A DNA stretch of 64,000 bases from CAIWHR01 sp963741355 (GTDB lineage Bacteria; Pseudomonadota; Gammaproteobacteria; Burkholderiales; Casimicrobiaceae). The notes under the pieces are model-generated. The model saw only the letters and a list, made by a program, of their open reading frames with translations. It was not told where the DNA came from and searched no databases. Shown in pieces: positions 56,276-64,000 of this stretch; positions within the stretch are counted from its first letter, which is position 1; each line of letters starts with the position of its first letter. Position numbers and translations under genes: made by a program. Where the stretch lies: NCBI GenBank assembly GCA_963741355.1, contig CAVUIG010000004.1, positions 1 through 64,000 on the forward strand, read 5' to 3'.

Positions 56276-56344
56276 TCACCGCGCCCTGAAGAGGCCGACC
56301 AGCAGCAGGATCACGACAATCAGCAGAGCTGTACCGAGAGCCAT
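56276..56344 (-). CDS. 22-residue hydrophobic micropeptide, DUF3309-like start
   Basis: The peptide MALGTALLIVVILLLVGLFRAR closely resembles the first helix of DUF3309 proteins (compare MSIGTILLVVLILMLVGVLP encoded at 62.6 kb). It then stops, so it is either a true one-helix micropeptide or a DUF3309 gene cut short by an indel. No clear AGGAGG precedes it, but TGAGG is present 8 bases upstream. A strong terminator follows at 56.0 kb. Confidence 0.45.
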   Translation of the reverse strand: MALGTALLIVVILLLVGLFRAR

Positions 56345-56495
56345 CAACTGCCTCACCGTCAACCGTCAGTCGCGACGGCACGATATCCATTGAGCCATCG
56401 GACGTGCCCGCCGAAGGCAATCGCCGCCTTCGGTGACCGTCGGTTCGCCGCTGCTCGCCTGCGCTCTGGAGCGGGGCGAGCGGCGCGGGGTTCCC

Positions 56496-57652
56496 TCACT
56501 TGCCTTTTTCGCCGCCCTGCGGCTCGTTCTTGTCCTGGTTCTGCTTCGGTTCCTTGTCGGGCTTGCCTTGCGAAGGCTTGTCCTGGCCTTGCGCCTTCGG
56601 GGCCTCCAGCTGAGGCTTGGCCGCCAGTTGCTGGGGCTTGACCGCTACTTGCTGAGGTTGGCCGGGCTGGCGCTCTGCTTTTTGTTCCTGCGCAGGCGCG
56701 TTGCCTTGCGGTGGCTTGTCCTGGCCCTGCGCCTTGGGGGCCTGCGCCTGACGCGGGGCCGCCGCTTGCGGAGGTTGCCCGGGCTGACGCTGAGCGCTGC
56801 ATCCTGCGCGGGCACCTTGGCTTGTTCCTTCTGCGGTCGCTGCGGCGGCGGTGTCGCGCCGGTTTGCTGCTGCGGCGCGTTGGTGGTGACAGGCCTCTGA
56901 ACGTCTCCGCCCGACTTTCTGCGGCGGTGGTCCGCCCGGCGTTCCCGGAGTCGCCTGCTGCAGCGAAGGCGGCCGGCTGTAGCCGCGCTGGTCAGCCTGG
57001 GGCGAGCTCTTTGCCGGGGGCGCTGCCGGCGCGGCCTGTGCAGACGGCGCGGGCGCGCTTGCGCTTGTTGTGCCTGATAGTGCCGCTGGACTACGGCGTC
57101 CTTCGGCTGGTAGCGGTAATTCTGGCTTTGCAGTGCCTGCTGCTGCTGCACTTGCGGATAACGGTTGCCTGAATATTGACGCTGGTACACCGGCAGCGGC
57201 GCCGGGGCGGGCACGGAGCTGCGGTTCCAGTTGTCCCATCCGGTGTGTTGCTGTTGCCACGAATTGCCCCAGTGGTCACCCCACCGCGGCGGAGCATCTG
57301 AACGCCATCCATGGAAATACGCCGGCGGCTGCCGGTAATAGCGGACGGGAACGCGCAGCACGAACAACGGCACATATTCCGGCGTCACGATCTGCCACGG
57401 CCCGTTGTACCAGGAGCTCGCGTACCAGTTGTCCCCCGCATACACCCAGTACATGCCGTCGTAGAAGAAATAGTTCGAGTTCGCCTGCGGGGCGTAGTAG
57501 ACGGGGTAGCCGGGCACGGGGACCAGCTGCGGATACACCGGGAAGTTGATCCCGATGCTGACGCCTGGAGCGCCGATGCCGATGGTGACCTGTGCCGTGG
57601 CCGTGGTCATGGAGCAAAGGAGGATCAACAATATGAAGAGTGGTTTGCGCAT
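56496..57652 (-). CDS. YXWGXW-type exported protein with Gln/Pro-rich tail (frameshifted)
   Basis: About 385 residues. Signal peptide (LFILLILLCSMTTATAQ), then QVTIGIGAPGVSIGINFP and an aromatic domain: YFFYDGMYWVYAGDNWYASS, WYNGPWQIVTPEYVPLFVL and DAPPRWGDHWGNSWQQQHTG, which fit the YXWGXW repeat family. The rest is a long low-complexity tail of Gln, Pro, Ala and Lys (for example APKAQGQDKPSQGKPDKEPK). Three indels (near 57050, 56930 and 56795) move the tail between frames. The family is predicted to be periplasmic or surface-exposed; function is unknown. Confidence 0.7.
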
Positions 57653-57715
57653 TTTCTGTCCTTCGATTTCTTTCGGTGCAACGATCGATGAATTCGAATC
57701 GCTATCCGCGAATCA

Positions 57716-57895
57716 TCATCGGCCCGCTGCCGTTTTTCCTGCAAGTGTCGAAATCCTGACGAATACATCCGTGGTCGCCGGTGCAGTCCTCTCGGCGCCT
57801 TTCTGACGGTCGCGCAGAACCCTCGCGAACGTCTTCTTGAGGTCGGTGTTGAAGCTCGTCGTATATTGAAACGATGGATCGAGAATCGATTTCAT
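57716..57895 (-). CDS. 59-residue conserved-looking hypothetical protein
   Basis: A short intact frame: MKSILDPSFQYTTSFNTDLK, then KTFARVLRDRQKGAER and a Thr/Ala-rich end (VFVRISTLAGKTAAGR). ILDPSF followed by KKTFAR is a pattern I associate with short beta-proteobacterial hypothetical proteins, though I cannot name the family. It lies 64 bases upstream of the YXWGXW gene on the same strand, so they may share a transcript. Confidence 0.5.
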   Translation of the reverse strand: MKSILDPSFQYTTSFNTDLKKTFARVLRDRQKGAERTAPATTDVFVRISTLAGKTAAGR

Positions 57896-58070
57896 CTGTC
57901 CTCACACGACCTGGTCGGTGCGCATCGGAAAACGTGCGACCGGGTGTTCGAATACATGATCCGGCCGCGCGCGCGAAATGCCCTTTTTGCAGGCTAAGAG
58001 AATCTTGGTTCGCGGTCCGTGCGGTGGCGCACGTGGGGACCCGGCCCTGCCGCGCCCGCCCGGCCGGCAG

Positions 58071-58215
58071 TCAATGCGCGCCGACTTGACGCGCCCGACG
58101 CGTATTCACAGACGTCCCAACAGAGAACAGGACGAGCACGATCACGAGTACGACTCCGACGATTCCACCCGGCGACGTTAGCGATTCCGTAGCCGCCTGC
58201 AAGGTCCCATGCCAT
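58071..58215 (-). CDS. Degenerate DUF3309-like small membrane protein (one frameshift)
   Basis: With one extra base removed near 58167 the frame reads MAWDLAGGYGIANVAGGIVG, then VVLVIVLVLFSVGTS, 47 residues. The order GYG, GGIVGVVLVIV, LVLF matches the second half of DUF3309 proteins, but the first helix and the WPH motif are missing. It may be a remnant or a gene with a lost 5' end. Confidence 0.4.
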
Positions 58216-58338
58216 CGGGCGCGCCGCCCGAGCCGACGCAAAAGCTCGGCCTAAGTCGGTGCCCGTTTATCAATTTGACAGTATCATCATGAGGTGAGGG
58301 AGCCGATCACGCATCACGGCACAAGGAAATAGAACCGC

Positions 58339-58845
58339 ATGAGTCCGTCGGATGGTTCCAGTTTGCAGGCACGAGTTGAGACACGGATGTGCGAGACGAT
58401 GGACGCGCGTCCGCCGTCCGCATGGACCCTCCGACGCATGCGCCATACGGCACGCTATCTGCGCGCATTCATCTGGACGATCGTCGTCAATCCGGCAGCA
58501 ATGTGGCGCGATCCGGAAAGAACAATCCTCTGGGGCAAGATTCGACGGGCGGTCATCTGTTGCGTTCCCGGCCTGGCTTTGCACCTGAAGCGCAGGTACC
58601 GTGTGACCGGAGGATGCAACTCATGCGGCGCCAGCTGCAACCTTCTCCTGAAATGCCCGCACTGGAATGAGACGTCGCGGCTTTGCTCGATATACGACGA
58701 TCGGCCGATGGCGTGCCGCCTGTTTCCGATCACACCGTCAGACCTGCGGGACCGGGATCTCGCGTCGAAGAGGAACGCTTGTGCGGCTACTCTTTCGCTG
58801 TGGAAGACTTTCCCGGTACGAGCATGCCACTACGAACCCCATTGA
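58339..58845 (+). CDS. YkgJ-like cysteine-cluster protein
   Basis: 168 residues, intact (an ATG at 58387 would give 152). A basic N-terminal half (RMRHTARYLRAFIWTIVVNP) precedes a cysteine cluster: GGCNSCGASCNLLLKCPHWN, RLCSIYDDRPMACRLFPITP and a late Cys (RNACAATL). The C-x2-C-x3-C plus later cysteines and the IYDDRPMACRLFP text are those of the YkgJ family, thought to bind zinc or an Fe-S cluster. The partner is unknown. The gene is isolated on the plus strand. Confidence 0.72.
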   Translation: MSPSDGSSLQARVETRMCETMDARPPSAWTLRRMRHTARYLRAFIWTIVVNPAAMWRDPERTILWGKIRRAVICCVPGLALHLKRRYRVTGGCNSCGASCNLLLKCPHWNETSRLCSIYDDRPMACRLFPITPSDLRDRDLASKRNACAATLSLWKTFPVRACHYEPH

Positions 58846-59136
58846 TAGCCTTGCAGCGGGTGTCCGCGCCCCTCCAACGCGCAGACACGGTCCCGGAATC
58901 GCGGCCGATCGTTCGCTCCGGCGACGTTGTCGCCGAAGGTCGCAAATCGGCCGAGACCCCATGACCTTCGAAGTCCTATTTGGCTCGCCGCATGAAGGCT
59001 GCCGCTCCACGCTTCGCCATCTTGGGACGCATTGCCGTTTTTGCCGTCGGGAAGAGTCAGGCCACGGCTGCACCTTCGGCCGATGCGCCCGCGGCGCACC
59101 AGGCCGTTCCGGCGCCGCCGGACCTGTGCCGGCAGG

Positions 59137-59734
59137 CTACGCCGGCGGGCGCTGCAATGCGCTCCGCCGCAGGATCTCGGTTCTGATCTCGCCGAACTGC
59201 TTCTGCGTTTCCGACCTGATCAGCGCCGGACCGATGACCGGAGGAATCCACAAGGTCGGCTGGTAGCGACCCGCGTTGACGATGTGGACGCGCCCGTCGA
59301 CCTCCGCGATTCGCGTCGTGAATACGGAAGCCTTCATGTCGCCGCTGATCAGGCGCGAGCGGATCTCCCGTTACGGCTCCAGCTCGATTTCCCGGACATT
59401 GTCGAACGACATCGACAGGAAGCCTCGCGATACCTTGCCGTTCTGGCGCACCCGCAGCACGTTGCCCGCGCGGGATTCGATGCGCGCTGTGCTCGAGATT
59501 CGAGATGAATTGCGCCATGTGGCCGTAGTCGGTGAGGACGTCCCACACGACCGGCGATGGCGCGTCCACCGGACAGTCGACGTCGACGAAGATGTCCTGG
59601 CCGTCCTTGCGCACCTGGACCAGGATGTCGTCGTCGATGCTCGCGGCCAACGCGCACGCGGGCAGCCACGCCAGCACGAGCATGGCCAGTAATGCCGTCG
59701 CTCGCTGCTTGCAAAGGAATGCGGTCTTCGCCAC
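59137..59734 (-). CDS. SRPBCC-family exported protein with an in-frame stop (possible pseudogene)
   Basis: About 198 residues. Signal peptide (ALLAMLVLAWLPACALA), then VQVRKDGQDIFVDVDCPVDA and VVWDVLTDYGHMAQFISNLE, the typical start of a SRPBCC lipid-binding fold, followed by SRAGNVLRVRQNGKVSRGF and a late KASVFTTRIAEVDGRVHIVN. One extra base near 59495 shifts the frame. Separately, a TAA at about 59369 interrupts it where family members usually read PYREIRSRLISG; a single C for A would restore Tyr. It is either a true nonsense change or another consensus error. Confidence 0.65.
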
Positions 59735-59799
59735 GCTGAGCGTGGCAGGTGAACATGAGGAGGCCGCCAAATTCGTTTCCGACAAAGTCCGCACGACGG

Positions 59800-61405
59800 T
59801 TAAAGCAGCTCGTCGAGGGGATGAACGAGTACATGTCGACCTTCAGCTCGCTGCCAGAATGTCACCGCCGGCTCGGTATGATACTCGACCGGCTTCCCAT
59901 CCTCGAGCGTTTGCCACATGACGTTGCGCCGGCCGATGCCGTCGGGTTTGTCGAGCAGCAGCACGTAGCTGTTGGTGGGCTGCGCGATTTCGGCGAAGCG
60001 AGCCGCAATCTGGCGCGCGAGCTCGGGGCTGTCGATGATCAGGCCGATTTCCGTGTTGATGTGCAGCGACCGCTGGTCGAGATTCATCGATCCGATGAAC
60101 ACGCGCTGCGCGGTCGAACACGAACACCTTTGCATGCAGTGCATATCGGCCGGAGCTCGGCGATTTCAGTTGATGTCGCTCGTCGAGCGGCGCTCCCGGG
60201 ATCGGCCGGACTTCGTAGAGCTCGGCGCCCATTTCCAGCAACGGCACCCGGTAGGCCTGGTAGCCGGAGTGAACGATGGACATGTCCGTCGACGCGAGCG
60301 AGTTGGTGAGGATCCGGACTTTCACGTCGCGCTCGCGCAATTCGCCGAGAAATTTCATGCCGCCCGGTCCCGGCACGAGATACGGCGACACGATGATCAA
60401 CTCGGTCTTGACCTGCTTCGCGACTTCGCCGAGGCGCTTGCGCAGCAGGCGTCCGCCCTGTTCGCCATCCTCGACCTTGGCCTTCTCCGGGCTGTCGTAG
60501 ACGACTTCCGCCTTCGCCCAGACGAGCGAGGACTGGCCGCTCAGCATCGCCGCGAGCGGCTCACCGGCCGTCAGCCTGCGCATGTATGGTGCGTCGGCCT
60601 CGATCATTTTCGCGTGGTGGGTGGCGAGAACCCCTCGGTAGGCGGCCAGGTCATCCGCGCTGGGCTTGCCCTCCGCGAGCGCCTCGATCGGGATCGCCAT
60701 CGGACTGTTCCAGAAGGCGTCGAAGCTGTTCGATACCTGATTGACCACCGGGCCGGCCGTGATGACGTCGTAATCGCCGAATTCGAAGTCCCGCCCGCCC
60801 TGGAAATACTCGTCACCGACGTTGCGCCCGCCGACGATGCCGATCTCGTTGTCGACGACGATGAGCTTGTTGTGCATCCGGTAGTTGAGCCTGGATGCAT
60901 CGCCCGCGTACTCGGCGACGTGAACGAATTCCACGGCGCCGCGGTAGGCAAACGGGTTGAAGAGCCGCAGCTCGACGTTCGGGTATCCGGCGAGTGTCCG
61001 GATTTGCGCGTCGCGGCCGAACGAGCCGGCGTCGTCGAGCAGCACGCGAACCCTGACGCCGCGATCCGCCGCCTCGAGCAGCGCCTCGATCAGCAATTGG
61101 CCGGTGTCGTCGCTCTGGATGAGGAAGTACTCGACGTCCAGCGTGCGCGTGGCCGCCTGGGCCATTTCCATGCGCAGCAGGAAACTGTCGATGCCCACCG
61201 GCAGCAGCTTGAACCCGGAGGTTCCCGGGTGCTGGGCCTTGCCCGCGGCCAATTGTTGTCCGATGCGCGATTGCTCGGGCCGTACGAGTGCGTTCGATAC
61301 CGTCTTCGGATAATCCGAGCCGGGCGGAAGCGACGCGCAGGCTGCCAGCAGCGACGCCAGTCCGAGCGCCAGCAGCGCGCGTACCAGGTCAGTCCGCGTG
61401 CGCAC
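59800..61405 (-). CDS. Phospholipase D-like (ClsC-type) lipoprotein, second copy (one frameshift)
   Basis: About 534 residues. Lipoprotein signal (LLALGLASLLAACASLPPG, lipobox LAAC), then two catalytic motifs: MHNKLIVVDNEIGIVGGRN and, after correcting one extra base near 60108, HAKVFVFDRAQRVFIGSMNL. Other family text is TLDVEYFLIQSDDTGQLLIE and RILTNSLASTDMSIVHSGYQ. It has the same layout as the 14.6-16.2 kb protein but clearly diverged sequence, so the two are not a recent duplication. It likely acts on phospholipids in the envelope. Confidence 0.85.
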
Positions 61406-61438
61406 CGGGCGACCGGCAGGATGGTGCGGGAGCGTGCA

Positions 61439-61595
61439 TCACTTCAGATGAAAGTTTCCGCCGCCGAACAATCCGATCAGCCCGATGGCGATCAGATAGA
61501 TTGCGACGATGTAGTTGAGCATGCCGCGGGACGATAAGGATAAGGATGCCGGCAATCAGCGAGATGATCGGAGCAAGGCTCAGAGTGAGGTTCAT
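61439..61595 (-). CDS. DUF3096 small membrane protein (one frameshift)
   Basis: 51 residues when one extra base near 61530 is removed: MNLTLSLAPIISLIAGILIL, then IVPRMLNYIVAIYLIAIGLI and GLFGGGNFHLK. Two helices with the PRMLNYIVAIYLI block are diagnostic of DUF3096. Family members are tiny inner-membrane proteins of unknown role. It sits between the phospholipase-D gene and the entericidin gene. Confidence 0.8.
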
Positions 61596-61685
61596 CGTGG
61601 ATTTCCCCAGCAATGGTTGTTGGATTGGCGATCATTGCGACGTCGCGACCGGGCAGGGCAGCGCGGCCACGAATGCACACGGAAA

Positions 61686-61844
61686 TCACATCTTTCTTTG
61701 CACTTCCCTGGCTTCGCCCTGCACCTTCTGGCCGCCGCGTTCGATATCCTGTCCTGCGCCGGCCACCGTGTTGCAGCCCGTTACCGTGCCCAACGAGCCC
61801 AGTATTCCCAGCATCGCCAACGCCGCCAGCATTTTCCGCATCAT
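61686..61844 (-). CDS. Entericidin-type small lipoprotein
   Basis: 52 residues, intact. MRKMLAALAMLGILGSLGTV is the signal, TGCNTVAGAGQDIERGG the lipobox and mature start, and QKVQGEAREVQRKM the charged end. NTVAGAGQDI is the classic entericidin A/B signature. Entericidins are osmotically and stationary-phase induced lipoproteins in E. coli. An AAGGAG ribosome site lies upstream. Confidence 0.88.
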   Translation of the reverse strand: MMRKMLAALAMLGILGSLGTVTGCNTVAGAGQDIERGGQKVQGEAREVQRKM

Positions 61845-62004
61845 GATCGATCTCCTTGTGAGCGCGCTTCGCGAGTGGAAGTCCGCTCCGGTGGACGATG
61901 CGCCGGCGAGCGGATAGCGTCTGTTCGCTGGCGAACGTGCGGCACGGCCATACGCCGCGCAGCGATCCGCGTCATTGCCATGCGGGGTGCGACGTCGCGC
62001 CGTC

Positions 62005-62038
62005 GGAAAAGAAAAACGAGACGCCTTCGCGCCTCGTT
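62005..62038 (-). terminator. Intrinsic terminator after the BON gene
   Basis: On the minus strand, AACGAGGCGC pairs with GCGTCTCGTT around a GAAG tetraloop (one mismatch) and TTTTCTTTT follows. It lies about 35 bases after the BON gene stop and is a strong rho-independent terminator. Confidence 0.85.
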
Positions 62039-62073
62039 CTCTCTTCATGCATCAGCGTATCGGGTCTCGGCGA

Positions 62074-62403
62074 CTACTTGTCCTTCTGGACCTTGAGCTC
62101 GCTGTGGACCGACTTGACGCCCTCGGTATTCTTCGCGATGGCGACGGCTTGATTCACTTCTTCCTGCGTGTTGGCCGTGCCGCTCATCCAGACGATGCCG
62201 TTCTTGTCGGTGTCGACCGAGATGTGTTTCATGCTGCCGGGATGGTCCGCGGCCAGCTTCGTCTTGATCTTCGTCGTGATGACCGAATCCTTGACGAAGC
62301 TTTCGGGCTTGTTGCGGTCCGCGTCCGAATCCGCCGCAAAGGCGGCGACCGGTGCGAGCAGCGATCCGATTACAAAACAGGTTGTCGCGAGTTTGTGATT
62401 CAT
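62074..62403 (-). CDS. BON-domain periplasmic protein (OsmY-like)
   Basis: 109 residues, intact. Signal peptide (LATTCFVIGSLLAPVAAFAA), then one BON domain: ESFVKDSVITTKIKTKLAAD, ISVDTDKNGIVWMSGTANTQ, and EVNQAVAIAKNTEGVKSVHS. BON domains bind phospholipid or stabilise the envelope under osmotic stress. An AGGAG site precedes the ATG and a strong terminator follows, so it can be a single-gene transcript. Confidence 0.88.
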   Translation of the reverse strand: MNHKLATTCFVIGSLLAPVAAFAADSDADRNKPESFVKDSVITTKIKTKLAADHPGSMKHISVDTDKNGIVWMSGTANTQEEVNQAVAIAKNTEGVKSVHSELKVQKDK

Positions 62404-62442
62404 GTTGACTCCTAGCTATTGTTCCGCCAGCACCGCGCGGTA

Positions 62443-62602
62443 TTACAGGCGCCCCATCAGGAACAGGACGATGATGACCACCAGTACCACGCCGACGATG
62501 CCGCTCGGTCCATAGCCCCAGCTCGATGCGTGCGGCCACACGGGCAGGACGCCGACGAGCATCAGAATCAGTACGACCAGCAGAATGGTGCCAATGACTC
62601 AT
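62443..62602 (-). CDS. DUF3309 small membrane protein (one frameshift)
   Basis: 52 residues when one extra C is removed just after the second codon: MSIGTILLVVLILMLVGVLP, then VWPHASSWGYGPSGIVGVVL and VVIIVLFLMGRL. The WPHxSSWGYGPSG turn between two helices is the family hallmark. The AAGGAG site 7 bases before the ATG fixes the start. A related fragment lies at 58.1-58.2 kb and a first-helix-only frame at 56.3 kb. Confidence 0.82.
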
Positions 62603-62723
62603 GATCCACTCCTTGTTATCGGGACGTGCGGGAGAACGCAGCACGGAGCGTGGGGGATGCGGCGTATCGCGTCTGTGCGCCACCGTACCTGGCAATTGAT
62701 GGCATCGGAACGAGCAACGATGG

Positions 62724-62948
62724 CTATGCCGGGATCTTCGGCTCGTAATCCTTGTGGACCTGCTCGAATGCCTTGAGCTGCAGCTCGGCCTGATCCTTGG
62801 TGATGCCGTAAGCTTCCTGGATCTTCCCGGACAGCTGCTCGCGCTTGCCGGCGATGGTGTCGAGATTGTCGTCGGTCAGCTTGCCCCACTTTTCCTTCAC
62901 GTGGCCTTTGAACTGCTTCCAGTTTCCTTCGATCACATCCCAGTTCAT
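62724..62948 (-). CDS. CsbD-family stress protein
   Basis: 74 residues, intact. MNWDVIEGNWKQFKGHVKEK, WGKLTDDNLDTIAGKREQLS and GKIQEAYGITKDQAELQLKA are typical CsbD text. CsbD-like proteins are small, soluble, stress-induced and of unknown mechanism. The ATG at 62948 has AAGGGAAA just upstream. Confidence 0.9.
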   Translation of the reverse strand: MNWDVIEGNWKQFKGHVKEKWGKLTDDNLDTIAGKREQLSGKIQEAYGITKDQAELQLKAFEQVHKDYEPKIPA

Positions 62949-63279
62949 GGTGTTTCCCTTCATGGGTGAAGCCGTCGGCGAGATTGCCGGCGGCGGCAGA
63001 TGTCGTCCGTGGGTGAAATCATGTCGCACCGGGCGGTACGATCGGATTCTCGCCAGGCGCGATGCCCGGACAGCCGTTACTGGCTGCCGGAAGTGCCTGC
63101 CGCTTGCGGCATTTCGACGCGTGGCAGGGGCAGCACAGGGTGGTCGCCGACGCCTTTACGGTCGGTACGGTGGCGCACGAAGGTGGTTGTGAATACGCTC
63201 CTGAACGCGTTGGAAGCGCCGCCGCGGCCGTCTGTCCGGTGCCGAACATGGGGGCGCCAATGGGTCTAGAATGCTTTTC
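62949..63279. other. Intergenic region between divergent genes
   Basis: About 330 bases between the CsbD gene and the Crp/Fnr gene. I see no convincing gene or hairpin. Divergent promoters, possibly including a site for the Crp/Fnr protein, would be expected here. Confidence 0.4.
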
Positions 63280-64000
63280 ATGGCATCCGAGAATCCGGTC
63301 CGCGCCGCGGCGAAAGCGCCGCCAGCCCTCGCCAAGGGAACATCGGGCGGGCTCGCGCGTACGGATCACAGTCCTCATCAGAACCATCTGCTCGACGCAC
63401 TGCCGAAGCGCGACTACGAGCGGATCGCGCCCCACCTCGAGCTGATTCCGATGCCGCTGGGGGAGGTTCTCTACGAGCCCGGGATCAAGCTGCATTACGT
63501 TTACTTCCCCACGACCTCGATCGTTTCGCTGTTGTACGTCATGGAGGACGGCGCGTCGGCCGAGATCGCCATCGTCGGCAACGAAGGCATGCTCGGCATC
63601 TCGCTGTTCATGGGGGGCGACACGACACCCAGCAACGCGGTGGTGCAGAGTGCGGGGCACGCCTTCCGGCTCAAGGCCCAATTGCTGAAGGACGAGTTCG
63701 GGCGATTCGGTCCGACGATGGAGCTGCTGCTCCGCTATACCCAGGCGCTGATCACCCAGATGGCGCAGACCGCCGTGTGCAACCGGCACCACTCGGTCGA
63801 CCAGCAGTTGTGCCGCTGGCTGCTGCTGAGCCTCGATCGCCTTGCCTCGAACGAGCTCACCATGACGCAGGAGCTGATCGCCAACATGCTCGGCGTGCGC
63901 CGCGAAGGCGTCACCGAGGCTGCCGGAAAGCTGCAGGACGACGGGTTGATTCGATATCAGCGCGGCAAGATCACCGTGCTCGACCGCCCGCGGCTGGAGG
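63280..64000 (+). CDS. Crp/Fnr-family transcription regulator, 3' end outside the window
   Basis: 240 residues to the window edge, without a frameshift (an in-frame ATG at 63271 is an alternative start). An N-terminal cyclic-nucleotide-like domain (PKRDYERIAPHLELIPMPLG, YFPTTSIVSLLYVMEDGASA, EIAIVGNEGMLGISLFMGGD) is joined to a winged-helix domain (RWLLLSLDRLASNELTMTQE, LIANMLGVRREGVTEAAGKL). No Fnr-type N-terminal Cys cluster is seen, so iron-sulfur oxygen sensing is unlikely. Such regulators with the VGNEGMLG text are often linked to stress genes. It is divergent from CsbD and may control the stress cluster. Confidence 0.85.
   Translation, partial: MASENPVRAAAKAPPALAKGTSGGLARTDHSPHQNHLLDALPKRDYERIAPHLELIPMPLGEVLYEPGIKLHYVYFPTTSIVSLLYVMEDGASAEIAIVGNEGMLGISLFMGGDTTPSNAVVQSAGHAFRLKAQLLKDEFGRFGPTMELLLRYTQALITQMAQTAVCNRHHSVDQQLCRWLLLSLDRLASNELTMTQELIANMLGVRREGVTEAAGKLQDDGLIRYQRGKITVLDRPRLE

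Noticed and set aside
56105..56420. 106-codon minus-strand frame overlapping the micropeptide
   Set aside because: No signal, domain or ribosome site, and it runs through the shorter frame in a different register.
14633..61405. The two phospholipase-D lipoprotein genes as a recent duplication
   Set aside because: They share only the family motifs; the rest of the sequence is clearly diverged.

Overview
The window is a 64 kb piece of a GC-rich Gram-negative chromosome. RND and NodT efflux parts, Mla-type lipid transport, lipoproteins with clear lipoboxes, the DUF3300/DUF2950/DUF3302 families, a DUF3141-acyl phosphate-FabI cluster and a cyclic beta-1,2-glucan synthase together suggest a proteobacterium, most likely betaproteobacterial. 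That placement is an inference from gene content; there is no rRNA or tRNA gene in the window to confirm it. No CRISPR array, prophage, transposase or insertion sequence was seen.

Layout. 0-0.3 kb: start of an orphan solute-binding protein on the minus strand. 0.5-5.5 kb: a plus-strand operon with a second solute-binding protein, a small exported protein and an MlaE/MlaF/MlaD/PqiC-type lipid transporter. 5.5-11.8 kb: a minus-strand RND tripartite efflux operon whose adaptor carries a C-terminal OmpA domain. 12.2-16.2 kb: DUF3300, DUF2950 and a phospholipase-D-like lipoprotein. 16.4-21 kb: a DUF3302-HlyD-NodT export operon, a VIT1/CCC1-like membrane protein and a possible outer-membrane protein. 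21.1-24.6 kb: SulP transporter, polyphosphate kinase 2 and a GNAT acetyltransferase. 24.8-29 kb: aspartase, Dcu-type C4-dicarboxylate carrier, a small exported protein and a beta-carbonic anhydrase. 29.1-33.6 kb, minus strand: a third orphan binding protein coupled to a DctA-type symporter, a DASS transporter coupled to a lipoprotein, and a glycine-zipper peptide. 33.9-34.9 kb: a BASS-type transporter. 35.1-41.4 kb: DUF3141, phosphate acyltransferase, acetate kinase, FabI, a 115-base tandem repeat, an RRM protein and a small membrane protein. 41.9-52.1 kb, minus strand: PerM-type permease and a 2973-residue cyclic glucan synthase. 52.6-63 kb: many small stress and envelope genes (lmo0937-type, DUF883, Fe/Mn superoxide dismutase, YXWGXW, YkgJ-like, SRPBCC, a second phospholipase-D lipoprotein, DUF3096, entericidin, BON, DUF3309, CsbD). 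63.3 kb to the end: a Crp/Fnr regulator, cut off by the window edge.

Common theme: most genes serve the cell envelope, osmotic and oxidative stress, and dicarboxylate or anaerobic carbon metabolism. Aspartase plus Dcu would give fumarate exchange. The acyl-phosphate genes plus FabI would link acetate or butyrate activation to lipids.

Main caveat: many genes are broken by single-base indels, mostly +1 insertions, and these are strongly clustered. In nearly every case, removing single bases restores a protein of the usual family length. I therefore read them as consensus errors and give full gene spans across them. The long glucan synthase and RND pump genes are free of them.
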